Of a stretch of 64,000 nucleotides of DNA, positions 53,572 to 64,000 are shown piece after piece (the stretch's first letter is position 1; the number at the start of each line of letters is the position of its first letter). The position numbers were made by a program, and so were the translations under genes. The notes under the pieces are model-generated. The model saw nothing but the letters and a program-made list of their open reading frames with translations, searched no databases and was not told where the DNA came from. This stretch comes from Botryosphaeria dothidea. Its lineage: Eukaryota > Ascomycota > Dothideomycetes > Botryosphaeriales > Botryosphaeriaceae. The DNA lies in the NCBI GenBank assembly GCA_011503125.2, contig WWBZ02000051.1:744001-808000 (forward strand), written 5' to 3'.

Positions 53572-54494
53572 AAGAGTGCCGAGAATTGGTGTTAAATACT
53601 TCCGTATCTCTGAGGTTAATTGGTAAAGTTCATCACGGATGGCAAGTGATCAGATCGATATAGGCTTTCCAGAACAGGAATTGATAGGAAATGGGGAAAG
53701 CGAGTGTCCGTTCTTGTTGACGTGAAGTTAATTGACAGAGACTAAAATTACCCCGGCAAGTCAACATCCAACTTTTCCCCAATCACGGTTGGGTTCCTGT
53801 TCAGTGTCAATCGTCTATCTACTAAAATCTCCGTTTGCAATACTACTCGTGGTTTCCGGTCCGCTGAGTCACTTTCCTGCTCATCAACATTCATGATGCT
53901 TTGCACTGTCGATGATGAATGATACAATAATAGGGCACCGGCTCTCAGTGCTTGTCGTTGGCTTTCTCCTCCGTGATTAGCAAATACGATCTCCCCAATC
54001 CTTATATTGGCAGCATTCCCTCTATATCTCGTCATCATTCGTCGTCACTTTGCACCATTGAGGCATATCCCCTAGGTTCCTCTTAAGCAACCCGTCCTTG
54101 AAGGCCATTGACAAGTCCGACGAAGCTCGAGCATCAATCCACGTTATTAATCATCTTGCCAGCTCTTGAAGTTCTGTCAATTGGTATATACCAAGTCGCA
54201 AGGATCAATAGGCGAGAACCAATCAAATTCCAACAACATCAACCCACTCACTCCAATATAGCCAACATGGATTATCCGAAGCGGTCAGCACCAATTTCTA
54301 AGCGGTAATTCTGGGCATGGGGTCCTATACGTAACGAGAAGGCATCTCCGTACAATACCCACTTATCCACATGTACATAATCACCACTCATCCTTCGCAT
54401 TTCAGGCAGCCCCGCAAATAAACACAGACAAGAAGATTGATATCTTGCCATTCTCCTATCCCTGACGATTAACATCTTTTCACGAATCTTGAAA
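53572..54494. other. Intergenic, no gene seen
   Basis: 3' flank of the secreted protein gene and upstream region of the SDR gene. It includes a GTATATACC word near 54182. No supported gene. Confidence 0.5.
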
Positions 54495-55460
54495 ATGCCG
54501 TCTGGCGTTACCACCTGCCTCATCACCGGCGCCAACAGAGGTACCCATCACGCAAAACATAAAAACTCACAAGCAACCAGATAACCAACAAAACCCGCAC
54601 AGGCATCGGACGGGGCCTCGTAGCCACCTACCTCGCCCGCCCCAACCACACCGTCATCGCCGCAGTGCGCGATCCCGCCAACGCGAACTCGCAATCGCTC
54701 CGCGACCTTCCCGCAGCGGAGGGCACGCGACTGGTGACCGTCCGGATGGACGCCGCGTCCGCCGAATCCATCGCCGCCGCGCTGACGGCGCTCGCCGCCG
54801 CGCCCAACAGCGTGCAGCGCCTCGACATCGTCGTTGCCAACGCCGGCATCGGCGAGCCCACCGGCCCGCTCCTCTCGACGCCGACGTCCAAGATCCAGGA
54901 GTTCGTCGACGTCAACGCGTACGGGCCGCTCGAGCTGTTCCGCGCGGCGCTGCCGCTGCTCGCCAGCGAGGGCGACGCCGGGACGCCCAAGTTCTGCGTC
55001 GTCTCCAGCAACCTGGCGTCGTTCGCGCTGATGGATGCGGGGAGCCGGTGCGGGCCGTACGGGGCGTCGAAGGCGCTGGCGAACTTCTTCGTCAAGTGGC
55101 TGGCGCAGGAGTACGGGGACATTGCGATTTGGGCGGTGCATCCGGGGTAAGTGTTTTTTCCTTTCTCTCTCTCTCTCTTTGGGAACGGGGATTGATTTTC
55201 GGTTTGTCAGACCTGTCGAGACAGATATGGGGAAGAACGCGATCGAGTATTATGCTCATAGGGGTAACATCTACCCGCTGAAGTGGAACTCGGTGGAGGA
55301 GAGCGCCGCGAGCATTCAGAAAGTGGTATGTCTTCGAACAGGAAGAAGTTCTCCACCGCAGTTTTTTTTTTTAACTTTGTTCGAACAGATTGACAATGCT
55401 ACGCAAAAAGATACAAGTGGTCATTATCTCAACTATGATGGAAATGATCTGCCATGGTAG
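54495..55460 (+). CDS. Short-chain dehydrogenase/reductase (classical SDR)
   Basis: NAD(P)-dependent oxidoreductase of the classical SDR fold. Exons are 54495-54540, 54603-55146, 55211-55325 and 55389-55460 (258 residues), with introns of 62, 64 and 63 nt. The cofactor motif TGANRGIGRG (residues about 11-20) spans the first junction. NAG follows in VVANAGIGEP, then the catalytic Ser in CVVSSNLASF and YGASK carrying Tyr and Lys. After them comes the conserved HPGPVETDM, with Pro-Gly at the second junction. The last intron has no in-frame stop and its length is divisible by three, so a 21-residue longer isoform would be readable. The substrate is unknown. The C-rich, highly biased codon use in exon 2 (many GCC, CTC, GTC) is unlike the flanking exons. 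Confidence 0.88.
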
Positions 55461-55794
55461 GCGCGCTGGGTTGGGAATGAATGGAAGTGCTTCTCAATCC
55501 CATATATGGGCAAGCTGTTTGACATTCAGTGCCACCTCCTGGAAAAAACGTCCAGAATTTTTCACATAACCGGCACGTAGAGGTATGCCTGGTGTTCGAC
55601 AGCACATGTATCATGGGATGGCGCAGTCTGGGGTCGGCGTCTTGTATCTGAGTTGGACATCTCTATGTGATATCGTCCGTTTCATCAATTTCGGTCGTGT
55701 ACAGCATCGAAACATTAATAGAATCTCCCAACAACCAAGTAAATACTTTTCCCAACTGTCACTACTCGTTGGAAGATATCTGTATCCTCTCCTC
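55461..55794. other. Convergent intergenic region
   Basis: 334 bp between the SDR stop (+) and the SRP receptor stop (-). No other gene was recognised. Confidence 0.5.
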
Positions 55795-57949
55795 TCAGCT
55801 CATCAGCAAACTTGTCGCCCACCCCACATTGAGTTGCCTCAAATCACTATAATGTTGTCCCGTTCCGAGGAAAACAACCGGAATACCCGTTGCGTGTACC
55901 ATGGACACCAACGTGCCCACCATATCCCCCACCGTGTCACACTTACTGATTATGAATCCATCAAGCTTCCTCCCTGCGCCGAAGCTAGCGTTGAAATTCC
56001 TCGCCTGTGCGACTGAATCGGTGCCGACTAGAGCCTCGCCAACCATGAGGATCTTATCGGGTTTGGCTAGCTTCGCAAACTTCTCAAGCGAGGACATCAG
56101 GCGCTGGTCGTTGTGGCGACGGCCGGCAGTGTCGATGAGGACGACATCGTAAGGGTCGGCTACGGACGAAGCGTGCTTGACGGCATCGGCGGCAATGTTG
56201 GCCGCATCTTTGCCGTAGCCGCGCTCGTACAGGTCGACGCTACCGCCTTCACGCGCGGATAGCTCCTGAAGGTTGCGCACATGGACGCGCAGTTGCTCGA
56301 CGGCTCCGCTACGGAAAGTATCGGCCGCAACGACAAGGACACGGAGCTTGTTCTGGAGAAGGAAGTAGCAGATCTTCGACAAGTTTGTCGACTTGCCGAC
56401 GCCGTTGACGCCGACGATGGAGATGACGTAGGGGCGAGGCGATTGCATGGAGAGAGCAGAAGGATGGTTGACATTTTCGATAGCGCGGAGGAGGTCCAGA
56501 GAGGTCGTGGGAGTGAGGATTTTGCGGAGCGCAGACTCCATGCTATTGCGAATGGTCGTCTCGATGCCTGTGACTCCCGTTAGCAGTGAAAATGTTTCTT
56601 GAGATGAAATGGCAAACTTGCTGGTAAAACTGCTGGTCTTGACACCAACAAGGTCTTGCTCAACGCTCTCGCACAACCTGACCGCAGCTTCACGTGCCAC
56701 GTTCTTCTTCAGGAGGTGATCCTCCATGCCCTTCAGCGGCTTCGCCAGGTCGTCTTGGGTGAGCGTCTTTCCGCCGACAACGTTTCTGAACAGACCACCG
56801 ATAGCACCAAGACCTGAACCCACAAGGCCGCTCGGCGCTGATTGACTGCTCTCCTTCTTGGCGTTCGCGGCCGCGATAATTTCGTTCATCTCTTCATCCA
56901 AGTCCTTCAAGACGAACTCGCCCTTTCCTGTTCTCTTTCCCCATGATGAAGAGTCAACCGCTTCCACATTACTAGCAGCTGGTGCGTCCGCCTCCACCGA
57001 ATGGGTGGAATAATCTAGCACAGTATCATCCTCCTCGTCGGCCGCGCCGAACTCGTCCCACCTCCTCCCCTTCTTCGCGGAGCCCTTAGCCGGTCGTCTT
57101 GCAGGAGATTCGTCTCCCGAAGATGCAGGGGCAGACGCCATGGCATTGGCCTTCTTTTTCGCGCGGCGCGATTGCCTGCCCGGGCCACCCTTTACCGCTA
57201 GTAAATGGTTGTTCACGGCGGGCGAGTTCGGTCGCGACGTATCTGGCGTCTGAATAGGTGTGGCATCGGTCGACGTATTGTTATCACTATACATAGGCTT
57301 CGGCGTGGCTATGGAGAGGTAATAGGAAATTATGTTAGCCCAAGTGCAAAACCACCGCAGTGTGATGGATCGAGACTCACATTTGCGCAAGCCAGGCATG
57401 GGAGGAGGGGCCTCGGCATGATCGGTGCCAGAGCTCGAAGGCGGAGTAAACTCAGCAACGGTGCTGGTGGAGGACTCGAGGGGGCACAGGGAATCTTGGA
57501 GCGGCTCGAGTTCTTGTACCTGACGGTCGAAGTAATCGTCGAAGGGGCATTTGAGCACAGCGGTACTGCGCTTCTTGAGCTGATCCTTGTATAGCTCTGT
57601 GAAGAGTGCTCGCACGTTGTCGAGCAGTTTGTCGATCCACGTAAGGTGTACCAGCGACTGGTACACGGCCTGCAGCGGGTATTAATGGCAGGTACAGATA
57701 GTCGGGAGGGTCTGAGACACATACGACGAAGACAAGCCCAAAGTCCTTGGCTGTAGTCCACTTGAGGGTGTAGTTGTCGCGCTTGAAAGTGGGCTTCTGG
57801 GCGGCGTTCTGGTCATCCGTGGCCACATTGCGCTCTTCGATAAAGACCTCGCGGATTAAGGCGTCGATGGTCTTGGGCGGCACGGGCGCATAGGTCTTGG
57901 ACCAGAGCACGACGCCCGAGGTCGACAAGACCTCGAAGGAGTCGAGCAT
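55795..57949 (-). CDS. SRP101: Signal recognition particle receptor subunit alpha
   Basis: The GTPase on the ER membrane that docks SRP-ribosome complexes for co-translational translocation. Exons on the minus strand are 57949-57725, 57669-57381 and 57308-55795 (675 residues), with introns of 55 and 72 nt (LVFV|AVYQS, GLRK|STPKP). The N-terminal SRX domain starts MLDSFEVLSTSGVVLWSKTY and binds the beta subunit. A charged, Lys/Ser-rich linker follows, and then the NG domain. G-domain landmarks are VGVNGVGKSTNLSKI (about residue 470), VVAADTFRSGAVEQL, VLIDTAGRRHNDQRLM and FIISKCDTVGDMVG, closing with PVVFLGTGQHYSDL. All GTPase motifs are intact and the length matches yeast Srp101 (621) plus a longer linker. 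It is divergent from YIF1. Confidence 0.95.
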
Positions 57950-58211
57950 GGCGGGCGGAGATTGGCGGGTTGTGTGGGCGGGAAGTTGGCGGAGAAGAAG
58001 CGGTGGTGCGTCGCGGACTTGATGTTCTCCGCAGACGCGCGATGATGCGGGCGGTGGGCGGGCTTGAGCGGCGCTGAGCCTCCGGCCGTCAAGCCACGAC
58101 ACGCAGCCGCAGTCCAAACTCCCGCGCCCAGCTACAAACCCTACCGTCCACCTTTCACCACCGCCTCCCTCGCCCACCCGCTCGCTACCGCCTCCCTCGA
58201 TCTCTTCCGCG
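57950..58211. promoter_or_regulatory. 262-bp bidirectional promoter region between SRP101 and YIF1
   Basis: The two start codons lie 262 bp apart and point away from each other, so both core promoters must share this GC-rich segment. No TATA box was seen, as is usual for housekeeping genes. Both products act in the early secretory pathway. Confidence 0.6.
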
Positions 58212-59487
58212 ATGCAGCGCCCGACGTACGCGCCCGCGCACTCGCCGCCGCTCCACCACCCGGTGCCCCAGCAGTAAGCCTGCCTGCAGCTGTCTCCCCG
58301 AAGCTCACCAGGCACCTGCTAACAAAATTGGTCCAGCATCAGCCAGGTCCCAAATCTGCGCAGTCCTCCCCCGCCGCAGTCACAACAGCAAGCCCAGACA
58401 AATTCGTATGGATACCCGCAGCAGCCCGCCGCGCAAGGCGCCTCGGGCTTCATGCACCCGGCATTCGGGGGCATCATGAACGACCAAACCGCCCAGATGG
58501 GCTTCCAGGTCGGCAAGAGTGCCATGATGGCCGGTCATGAATATATGGAGCAGAATGTCAGGCTTATGTCTCAATGTACCTCCATGTGCACATCGCGACT
58601 GACGCCCTGGGGAACAGTTTAACCGCTACGTGAACGTCAGTGCTCTGAAGCACTACTTCAATGTCAGCAACTCGTATGTTATGAACAAGCTATACCTGGT
58701 CCTGTTCCCATGGCGGCATAGGCCATGGGTGCGCCAGAACCAAGACGGCTTCTTCCTGCCCCCTCGGGAAGATATCAACAGTCCGGACATGTACATTCCA
58801 GGTATGTATCCTACGCGCAAACCACCTGCGGAAGTGCGGCTCGGCTGATTTGTCTTAGTCATGGCTTTCGTGACCTATATCCTTCTTTCGACCCTCCTCG
58901 CCGGTATCCGTGGCGCCTTCCATCCCGAGCTACTCGGCTTGACAGCCACCACCGCCTTTGTCGTCGTGATTTTCGAGATTATGGGATTGAAGCTTGGATG
59001 CTACCTTTTGAGCATCAGCAACGAATCGCAGTTGCTCGACCTGGTCGCCTACTCAGGTTACAAGTTCGTTGGCGTCATTGTTACCCTCGTTGTGGCCGAG
59101 ATCTTCAACAGAGGAGAGGGTACCGGCGGCTGGATCGGTTGGACCATCTTCCTCTACACCTTCTTCGCCAATGCTTTCTTTTTGGTAAGTATTCTTTCCT
59201 TTACCCATCTATAGCTCTTGTTGCGCTACCGGAGGAAGCCAGAGAGCTATAGCAACAATTTGATAGGCTGCTGACACTCGATTCTGCTATAGCTTCGTTC
59301 GCTGAAATACGTCCTCCTTCCCGACCAATCCCCCAATACCAGCAGCGGCGCCAGCTACACTGTTGCCCGAGCACAGCGCAACCGTCGCACCCAGTTCCTC
59401 TTCATCTACTCTTACATTGTCCAGTTCATCTTCATGTGGATTCTCAGCCGCCAAGACTCGAGCAGCGTCAAGACCGCCAAGGTTTGA
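58212..59487 (+). CDS. YIF1: Yif1 family protein of ER-Golgi vesicle transport
   Basis: A membrane protein that partners Yip1 and Ypt GTPases in COPII vesicle traffic between ER and Golgi. Exons are 58212-58273, 58337-58556, 58618-58801, 58859-59184 and 59293-59487 (328 residues). Introns are 63, 61, 57 and 108 nt. The N-terminus is Pro/Gln-rich (SPPPPQSQQQAQTNSYGYPQ), followed by FGGIMNDQTAQMGFQVGKS, typical of Yif1. The cytosolic block NRYVNVSALKHYFNVSNSYV and LVLFPWRHRPW come next. About five membrane helices follow (VMAFVTYILLSTLLAGI, TTAFVVVIFEIMGLKLGCYL, TIFLYTFFANAFFL and FLFIYSYIVQFIFMWIL). The second donor is GTCAGG, slightly off consensus, but it gives the expected QN|FNRYV join. 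Confidence 0.93.
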
Positions 59488-61774
59488 AGTGGGGTCGGAA
59501 GAGTTTAAGGAGGAAGTTAGAGAACGAAGTGAAGGTTAATATCTCCAGAATGGACTGAGAAGAGCTCTCCCACACAATGCTCGAATGATGATCATGATGA
59601 AAGAGTGAGTGTTCAGACGATGTCTCACCCAAATCTACCCGGTCCGTTTTCGTAGAGAAAAGCATCAATAGCGAAAGATTTCGGGCGCAGGGACGTGGCC
59701 ATGTAAAAGTATCTGATGGAGAAGAGGACCATGAACAAATCGGAGTCCACGGGACCGTTTCTTTCTTTTCTTACCTCTCGGTGTTGGGGTGTTGGGGACG
59801 TGGCGAAGGAAAAGAGAAGTGAGAACGGGAAAGAAATAAGGTTACTGTCGCGGTTGTCGAGAGGAGTGGCAAGGATCATGCATGCTACGGATGCTAAAAG
59901 AAAAAAAAAGCCAAAAATATTAAACATCACTCAACGTAAATCGTTCCCTGTACCTTGCCTCTTCTTGTTGCGGATGATCACTCCTCGGCTGTTCTCCGTC
60001 ACAGATGCTCTTCCAGAACGATTAGCGACCCGCGTTTATCCCAGCCGCGACGTGCACATGAGTATGACTCCTTAATCCCGCGCAACGTGTCGCCTCTAAA
60101 TTGGCAAGAGAAAAAAAAGCCCAGAGTAAACCAAAGATCATCTGCCCATTCAAGGCCACCCTCTCAGGAAAAAATCACCACCATAGCATGACCAGGCGAA
60201 AAAGAGCCGCGTCCGTTCGCTTTCGGTCCACCGATGTAAGCCGCCGTGGTGTGATGGATGCCTGCTTCCCCCTTTCACACTCCCCGTCTTCCCGTCTCCC
60301 CGCCTCCCCGCCTTATCTCGATCCCCATCAATCCACCCCCCACCGAGAACACCCGCCAAGTCATCCCACAATTTTAAATCCGGAGAAAGGGCTCTCCCCA
60401 CCCCTTTTCCCCGGGCCGAGTTTTCTGCTCGAAACTCGGCGGCGGCGGTGGCCGCCGTGCGCGGGTTTGTCGTTCTCCGAACCCGTCCGCCAGGTACCCC
60501 ATGGTGGGCTCAGGTGACGATGACGATGTACACATCCGACACGCACACAGATCATCAAACATCTCCTCAACTAAATCCTGTTTCGCTGTTTCGCGGAGAA
60601 TGAAGGAAGGTGAGGAGTAAAAAAAAATTATCTCGGACATCCGAGGAATCCGCGGTCAAGTTCTGCCTTGCCTAGCTAGCTGGCTAAGCCCCCTCAACCA
60701 ACCAACCAACCAACCAGCCCTCAACCAAGGGAGAGAAGGATCCCGGTGGGAATGTCAGCAGGAAAGAAGGGAATAAAAGTACGTACTAGAATCTGGGTAG
60801 TATCTCGATGTGTGTGCGCACGTGTGTGTGCGTGTGTCGGTAGGATTTGTTCCGATTCCTTCATCACATTCGTGATGTCGTGCAGAAATGGTCAGCTGCA
60901 TGTAGGAAAGACAGAAAGAGGAAAAGGTCCTCCAACTCATGGACTAGGCAGGCATGGATGAGGGAGGGGCCAAGAGCGGCATGGCGAAGCCCGCCATTTT
61001 CATCGATTATGATTCATCCTGCATCATTCGAGTTAATCCCTCACCTCCGGCGGAATGGGATGGGTGACTGATCCTTGGGTCGGAGGAAACTTTCAATACA
61101 GATAGTTTTTGAGAAGTCTGATGTGGATCAAATCAAGGGTTCTTTCACCCTTACTATTCCTCTTCATTGGTTCAACTGCTAATACTACATCCTCCGCGTC
61201 GTACCCTGCGACTGGCTCCCCAAAGCCCCCTCCCATCAGAGGTGAAAGCCTCCGAGCCAGTCTTACCACCAGTGTTGCGCTCTTAGTACTAGAAACTATC
61301 TACTCAGTCCTAGAGCTCTTCAACCGACCTTCGTGGTATCGGTGATTTTGTTTTGTGGTATTTGTGTTGCAGGTGCAAAAAACAAAAGTCCCCCTTCGTT
61401 TCGCTGTGTTGATGGTGATGAGAAAGCGATGTCCTAAAAAATAGTCGGACAGTGGTATTGAGAAAAAGAAAGGACCCGTAGGCCCTCCTCATCCAGCAAA
61501 AAACAAGATAAACTCCGTTTCCCCCACCTCCGGACCCCAGTGAGCAAAGCCCCTGAAACCTTTCGAGCAACAAAAAGGCCAATGATACCTCCCATGGACT
61601 GAAAGCAGATAGAACAATAAAATGAATGAACAAAGGCAAAATCAAAGGCAGGTTAAATGATGTAATAAGAAGAGTAAGGGTGTGAAGTGTATGAGGGTTC
61701 AGTGACTCAATGTACATGGCCGCTTGGCCAACCGCGAGCAGGATCGTCGTGCGTATTAAGCGTGGAGGAGTCAA
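59488..61774. other. 2.3-kb convergent gene-free region
   Basis: 3' flanks of YIF1 (+) and the cyclin gene (-). It holds an (AACC)5 run (60696-60715) and an alternating purine-pyrimidine tract (60809-60837). Short frames show no known family. Confidence 0.5.
60809..60837. repeat. Alternating TG/CG purine-pyrimidine tract
   Basis: TGTGTGTGCGCACGTGTGTG followed by CGTGTGT, with nearly perfect purine-pyrimidine alternation over 29 bp. Such tracts can adopt Z-DNA; here it may be only a microsatellite. Confidence 0.7.
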
Positions 61775-63970
61775 TTAGATGATTCCCTCCCACATGCCGG
61801 GACCCGACCTTGACTGGAGGACTTGAGCGACCTCGCTTGCACAGCAGGCCCTCTTCCTACCAAGATCCTTCTGCACCGGGCGACGTACTTCCGGAACGAC
61901 GGCGAACGGCGACTGCAGCGCCTTTGCGTCGAATGCAGACGAAGGAGTCCGTCCGCCGGGAGTCTGGAGCAGGAATGACGAAGCAATGCTCCGATCCGGA
62001 ACAATGCTCGGGGTGCGCTGAAGGACAGAAGGGTCAAGAGTAAGGAGTGTCTCAGCTGCGAGCTTTTCGGGATTGACGATATTGCGCACGTTCTGCTGCA
62101 GCGACATGTCGACGGATGATCTGCATCGTTTGCGGCCCTTGGCCACTTCCTCAGAGCTAGTATTAGGCGAGACGTCATGGCTCTGCTGGAAGGGGACCGG
62201 AGTGGGCTCCGAAGCGTCATTGATATGGAAGCTCTCGAAATCCGGCGACGAAATAGATTCGCTAGGAACAATGGTCGGAATGCTCTCGGCACCCTCCTTT
62301 TCCTTCTGCTGCACCGGGTAGGGCAGGCCCGCATTGCGGCAAGTCGCCAATTTCGCCAATTTGGCGTTCGGCGCCCAAGCAACAGACGAGACCGAAGAAA
62401 TAGAAGAGGCACGGGAAGAGCGAGAAGAATTGTCCGAAACCATCGAATCCGGAGAAGACGACGAAGAAGTCGTCGAGGCCGCGAGCGAAGGTCGTCGACC
62501 AGAGAACTGGTAAGCTTCCAAGCCGTTGAAGCGAGGAGTCGGTGTCCATTGGTCAAGGGTACACCGGGCAGACATCATGGTTTGATGTTGAGCCATGGCG
62601 GCACACATCGATGGGCGCCTCGATCCCATGGAGGCTACACTCGCTGCAGGAGTGTTGCTCACAGTAGATTGAGGAGTCATTTGCGGCGTGGGGAGCGGTC
62701 CCAGACGGGACAGCAATGGCGCCGGCGGTGTCATATCCACCGTAGGCTCAAGGCAGAAGGGAGTAGCCTTCGAGCGGGAAGCTGGCATGCTTTCCTGAAT
62801 CCACGACTCACGCATCGGCGATGCAGTAGCCTGGGGCGGAGGCGGGGTCAGACGCTTTGGAATGCAGAGCTGCACAGAATTCCTTCGGATGAGGTCGAAA
62901 GTATCAAGCTCAGGGGTGAGCATGGGGATCAGAGTCTTCCAGTCAGTCATTCCAAAGTGAAGCTGAGGTGCACCGGGCGAAGGTGGAGGCTGGGACGAGG
63001 GCGCTGCCCGGAGGACAATCGCCTGCCACCGCTCGAAAATGGGGTCGGTGATATGAAGCTTCCAGTTCACGGCCTTGAGGAAAGCCATTTCATTCGTGTT
63101 GATCTCACTGACCTTGAGGCCAGAAATCTTGCTCCATGCCCTAGCGGAGTAGTTGCGATCCTGCAAATACTTTGACGCAAGGATCAATGCGGCGAGGAAC
63201 ATGCGCCTGCCGCACTGCAGTGCACGGACCGACTGATCTTCGGGTTGCTCCATAGTGAAGTCTAACTTCGGCACGTGTGCCTTGATCAGGATCAAATAAT
63301 AGAGAGCAACCTGGAGAGTTGAATAGCTGGTCCGCGACCGACGGAGGGTCTCCTGAATGAAGGTCCGGAGAGGAAGAACTCCACGTCCAGAAATCCGTTC
63401 ATTGGGGCAAGTCGGCACGGACAGGGGCCAAATAACCTCAACCATTTGAGTGGCAGAGTCTTGACGGGGGAGTCACCTTAGCGTACGGTCGAGGGGACGT
63501 TGGAGGCGGCGGGAGGGCTTACCGACAAGGCTGTCAACGAACTTGACAGTGCGCTCGCTTTGGCGAACCAGGGCGGGAGGCGCACGGCAGTTGGCAGCAG
63601 TGGGACATCTGCGGGGGTTCTGGCGCATCTCTGCGGGAACAGGAACCTCGATTGACCTCAAGGAAGGGAGGGAGCTTTGGCTCTCGCACCACCTGGAGAT
63701 CTGGGAGCGGGAAATTCCTCCATTTGGAGCAACAGGCTCGGCCGTAGCCGGGCATCCGTTGGGACGGACCGGAGCCGCACCTTGGGCACGGGCCCATGAG
63801 TCGTCTGAATCCCAACCTCTTTGCCCAGAGCTGGAAGCCGAGGATTGGGAGGACTGAGAAGCGGCATCTAAAGAGAATACCGACGAAGTAGAAGAGGAGG
63901 CGGAGGATGAAACGGAGGATCCGTATGGATGTGAGACATCTTGACTTGGGAATGCAAAGTCGCAACCCAT
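61775..63970 (-). CDS. Cyclin of the Pcl/Clg1 (Pho85-cyclin) type
   Basis: Exons on the minus strand are 63970-63523 and 63459-61775 (710 residues), with a 63-nt intron at DSLV|DSATQMVEV. The first 110 residues are Ser-rich (SSVSSSASSSTSSVFSLDAA). The cyclin box follows: LPLRTFIQETLRRSRTSYST, LQVALYYLILIKAHVPKLDF, RRMFLAALILASKYLQD, NYSARAWSKISGLKVSEIN and NEMAFLKAVNWKLHI. This is the PCL1/2/CLG1-like arrangement that activates Pho85-type CDKs rather than mitotic CDK1. The long C-terminal half is Ser/Thr/Pro-rich with many SP/TP sites, suggesting phosphorylation-driven turnover, and has no other domain. It is larger than yeast Pcl proteins (about 280-450). The exact subgroup is uncertain, and an upstream exon could lie beyond the window edge. 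Confidence 0.8.
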
Positions 63971-64000
63971 GTTGAAAAGTTATGAACGCCTGGGTATACT

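Noticed and set aside
62177..63175. Plus-strand frame of 332 codons over the cyclin gene
   Set aside because: It is Arg-rich and low-complexity, opposite the cyclin box and its tail. No domain or start context was found.
1..64000. tRNA, rRNA, CRISPR or bacterial-type operon features
   Set aside because: I looked for T-loop GGTTCGAATCC-like words, rRNA blocks and spaced direct repeats and saw none. The genes have eukaryotic introns throughout.

Overview
This 64 kb window looks like nuclear DNA of a filamentous ascomycete (Pezizomycotina; I lean towards Dothideomycetes, but the class is inference). The genes are split by many short GT-AG introns of about 45-180 nt. Several encoded families are typical of filamentous fungi: an Rds1-like ferritin-fold protein, an FLC/TRP-like protein, a DUF3431 protein, a GH28 pectinase and a SidB/Dbf2 kinase. 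The left end carries the RIP (repeat-induced point mutation) signature of these fungi, with almost no CA/TG dinucleotides, abundant TA, and stop codons where retroelements normally have Gln or Trp.

Layout. (1) 1-8204 is a nest of dead retroelements. It holds a Ty3/Gypsy element on the minus strand (integrase zinc finger, RNase H, RT, gag, then its 5' LTR at 4284-4533), a gag remnant of a second Gypsy-like element, and a LINE on the plus strand that ends in a (TATC)n tail. (2) The LINE tail abuts an ankyrin-like gene that has lost its 5' end (8205-9521). (3) From about 10 kb onward the DNA is ordinary euchromatin with 21 intact-looking genes. In order these are RRP43 exosome subunit (-), fumarase (-), Rds1-like ferritin-fold protein (-), SIN/MEN kinase Dbf2/SidB (+), multi-pass membrane protein (-), HhH-GPD DNA glycosylase (-), acyl-protein thioesterase (+), conserved membrane-anchored fungal protein (-), CinA-type amidase domain protein (+), GH28 pectinase (-), ferric reductase (-), DUF3431 protein (-), FLC/TRP-like protein (+), a 66-residue MGAVVSC-type protein (+), hotdog thioesterase (-), GFA-family protein (-), small secreted protein (+), SDR oxidoreductase (+), SRP receptor alpha (-), Yif1 (+) and a Pcl/Clg1-like cyclin (-).

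No biosynthetic cluster, CRISPR array, tRNA or rRNA gene was seen. Most genes are independent housekeeping functions. The one suggestive pairing is the SRP receptor alpha and YIF1 genes, which both serve the early secretory pathway and are divergent from a 262-bp shared upstream region. Long gene-free stretches (26.4-29.7, 30.5-32.9, 38.0-40.9, 42.1-44.7 and 59.5-61.8 kb) hold homopolymers and microsatellites but no supported gene.

Exon boundaries were worked out by eye. For every multi-exon model reported as complete, the summed exon length is a multiple of three and the junction peptides read through. Two models depend on very small internal exons (12 nt and 9 nt), which gene finders often miss. 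I did not find a convincing new multi-gene system. The best leads are the sharp change in RIP along the LINE, the LINE-truncated ankyrin gene, the microexons, the two frame-preserving introns, and two poorly characterised small proteins.
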